The notes below the pieces were generated by a model that did not search any database, was not told the DNA's origin, and was given only the letters and a program-made list of their open reading frames with translations. Both the position numbers and the translations under genes were made by a program. Below, one piece after another: positions 62,956 through 64,000 of a stretch of DNA of 64,000 nucleotides. This DNA comes from Marinobacter sediminum (GTDB taxonomy: Bacteria; Pseudomonadota; Gammaproteobacteria; Pseudomonadales; Oleiphilaceae). Numbering within the stretch: position 1 is the first letter of the stretch; every line of letters begins with the position of its first letter. The stretch spans positions 248,001-312,000 of the forward strand of contig NZ_JAEMQH010000001.1 of the NCBI RefSeq assembly GCF_016820575.1. Direction: 5' to 3'.

Positions 62956-63783
62956 TTACACGCCCAGAGATTCGATATCGCCGGCCAGCATGGCCAACTG
63001 GTGGGCGATGGACCCACGCAGCTTCTCACCGGACACCAGGTACGATGGCGCGGCACAGGTCAGCGCCATAATGGTGCCGTCCTGCAGGTGAATGGGCACG
63101 CCGGCCGAGTTGATGTTGCGATCCCACTCGCCCAGGGAGAGGCAGAAGCCGTGCTTCTCGTAATCTTCCCGGGCGCGCTCGAGCCCTTCTTTCTTTTCAA
63201 GCCAGCCTTCAGCTCCGTACTTCGCTTCCATGGCATCGTCGATAACATGACGTGCCTTATCGGTGATGGCGCAGTAGTATGCGCGGCCAGCGGAGGTGGT
63301 GGCCATCGGCAGCTTCAGGCCAATGTCCATGCGCAACAGGGAGGCCTCCGGCGGCAGGCGGTTCTCCACATAGATCATGTGCAGGCGATCACGGCAGGTC
63401 AGGCCTATGGACATGTTGGTCTGACGGGCAAACTCATCCATGTACGGCTTGGCAAGCTGGCGCACCTTCAGGTTTGACACATAAGCGTAACCCAAGGCCA
63501 GGACACCGGAGCTGAGCTGGTACTTCTCCAACTGCACGTTGTAGCTCAGGTATCCCAACTTGGTGAGGGTGTAGGTCATGCGCGAAACGGTAGGCTTGGG
63601 CAGACCGGTGATCCGGGCGATATCCTGGTTACCCAGGATGACCGAGCCCTGGCTGAAGGCGCGCAGAACGTCCAGGCCCCGGGACAGCGCCTCCACGAAC
63701 TTGCGGTCTTTTTCCGGCTTTACCGGCTCGCCGTCACCGGAGGCAACCATCAGTTCCGGTGAGGTGGATTCTGCTTTCGACAT
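62956..63783 (-). CDS. IclR-family transcriptional regulator
   Basis: This 275-residue regulator has an N-terminal winged helix-turn-helix (about 30-90; EALSRGLDVLRAFSQGSVILGNQDIARITGLPKPTVSRMTYTLTKLGYL) and a C-terminal IclR effector domain (about 105-270; LAYGYAY-like helix, LLRMDIGLKLPMATTSAGRAYYCAI, CLSLGEWDRNINSAGVPIHLQDG, MALTCAAPSYLVSGEKLR). ATG 63783 follows GGAGGGCG. It is probably the controller of the downstream fused hydratase, thiolase and aldehyde dehydrogenase genes, in response to an acid or CoA ester. In the family, C-terminal Cys and Ser residues line the ligand pocket. Confidence 0.92.
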   Translation of the reverse strand: MSKAESTSPELMVASGDGEPVKPEKDRKFVEALSRGLDVLRAFSQGSVILGNQDIARITGLPKPTVSRMTYTLTKLGYLSYNVQLEKYQLSSGVLALGYAYVSNLKVRQLAKPYMDEFARQTNMSIGLTCRDRLHMIYVENRLPPEASLLRMDIGLKLPMATTSAGRAYYCAITDKARHVIDDAMEAKYGAEGWLEKKEGLERAREDYEKHGFCLSLGEWDRNINSAGVPIHLQDGTIMALTCAAPSYLVSGEKLRGSIAHQLAMLAGDIESLGV

Positions 63784-63905
63784 AAAGGGGCGCCCTCCGA
63801 CAGCGTCGCCTGAATCTGGTATCCGGGATATAAGTCCCATGAATAGAAATGATGCAGCATTTTAATCGTTGGTAAAATCAAGTACCACAGAACTCGTCAA
63901 AAAAC

Positions 63906-63932
63906 GTTCAAAATTCGTGCCGGTTTTGAAAC
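63906..63932. promoter_or_regulatory. Inverted repeat upstream of the IclR-type gene
   Basis: GTTCAAAA (63906-63913) and TTTTGAAAC (63924-63932) form a 7-bp inverted repeat, TTCAAAA-N10-TTTTGAA, about 125-150 nt before the IclR ATG. It could be an operator for this or the next gene outside the window. The rest of 63784-64000 shows no gene. Confidence 0.4.
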
Positions 63933-64000
63933 ACTACTCCCTTATGTCTCAAGCAAACGGGCCATTTTGGTAATCATCACCCGTAATCCAGGGTACTTTT

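Overview
The window is GC-rich, densely coded chromosomal DNA of a marine, motile, aerobic gammaproteobacterium. The protein families and gene neighbourhoods most resemble Marinobacter or a close relative: a sodium-type PomAB flagellar stator, an Anbu proteasome cluster, Cry-DASH, a riboswitch-controlled B12 uptake operon and fatty-acid beta-oxidation genes. This placement is inference from recognised families; no rRNA or tRNA is present. I see no prophage, insertion sequence or CRISPR array. Accessory features are small palindromes, a 22-bp tandem repeat and some unusual operons. Layout. 1-9.4 kb: the end of a DJ-1/PfpI-like gene, an acyl-CoA thioesterase, a MotA/OmpA-like proton-channel pair of unknown role, glutathione-dependent formaldehyde dehydrogenase with a divergent NemR-like regulator and palindromic operator, an overlapping Cry-DASH/DUF6231/DTW run, and pomAB. 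9.4-15 kb: an ammonium transporter with a clear sigma-54 promoter and NtrC site, then the Anbu cluster (ATP-grasp, alpha-E, transglutaminase, Anbu protease). 15-23.6 kb: an ABC transporter with FtsX-type permease and lipocalin-like lipoprotein, then an RND efflux pump whose 3' end lies in a tandem repeat. 23.7-29.1 kb: a K+ channel, an orphan CbiM-like permease, SulP with a persulfide-dioxygenase-like hydrolase, and a diguanylate cyclase. 29.2-38.5 kb is the most interesting stretch. A five-gene operon (thermostable-hemolysin-family protein, AMP-dependent ligase, heme-oxygenase-like diiron enzyme, SDR, 51-residue peptide) diverges from an OmpR-type two-component system, which is followed by glycosyltransferase, VTT-family and ArnT-like genes. 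PmrA-type direct repeats (YTTAA-like half-sites repeated every 11 bp) sit in front of all three transcription units. This suggests one envelope-responsive regulon joining a candidate lipid-derived metabolite pathway to envelope glycosylation. 38.6-44.2 kb: a 3-methyladenine glycosylase and btuD-btuC-btuF-btuB behind a cobalamin riboswitch. 44.3-50 kb: a lipoprotein pair, one M19-like metallopeptidase and one fusion of a parallel beta-helix with a diheme cytochrome c, with a CRP-like site upstream. 50-52.7 kb: a cNMP/CBS/DUF294 protein and a DnaQ-like exonuclease. 52.7-56.2 kb: a periplasmic MsrA-MsrB fusion and a two-component system sharing an identical 14-nt upstream motif, so the kinase probably controls repair of oxidised periplasmic methionines. 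56.3-64 kb: a nitronate-monooxygenase-like flavoprotein with a divergent QsdR-type regulator, then an IclR regulator and a three-gene fatty-acid/acyl-CoA degradation operon.
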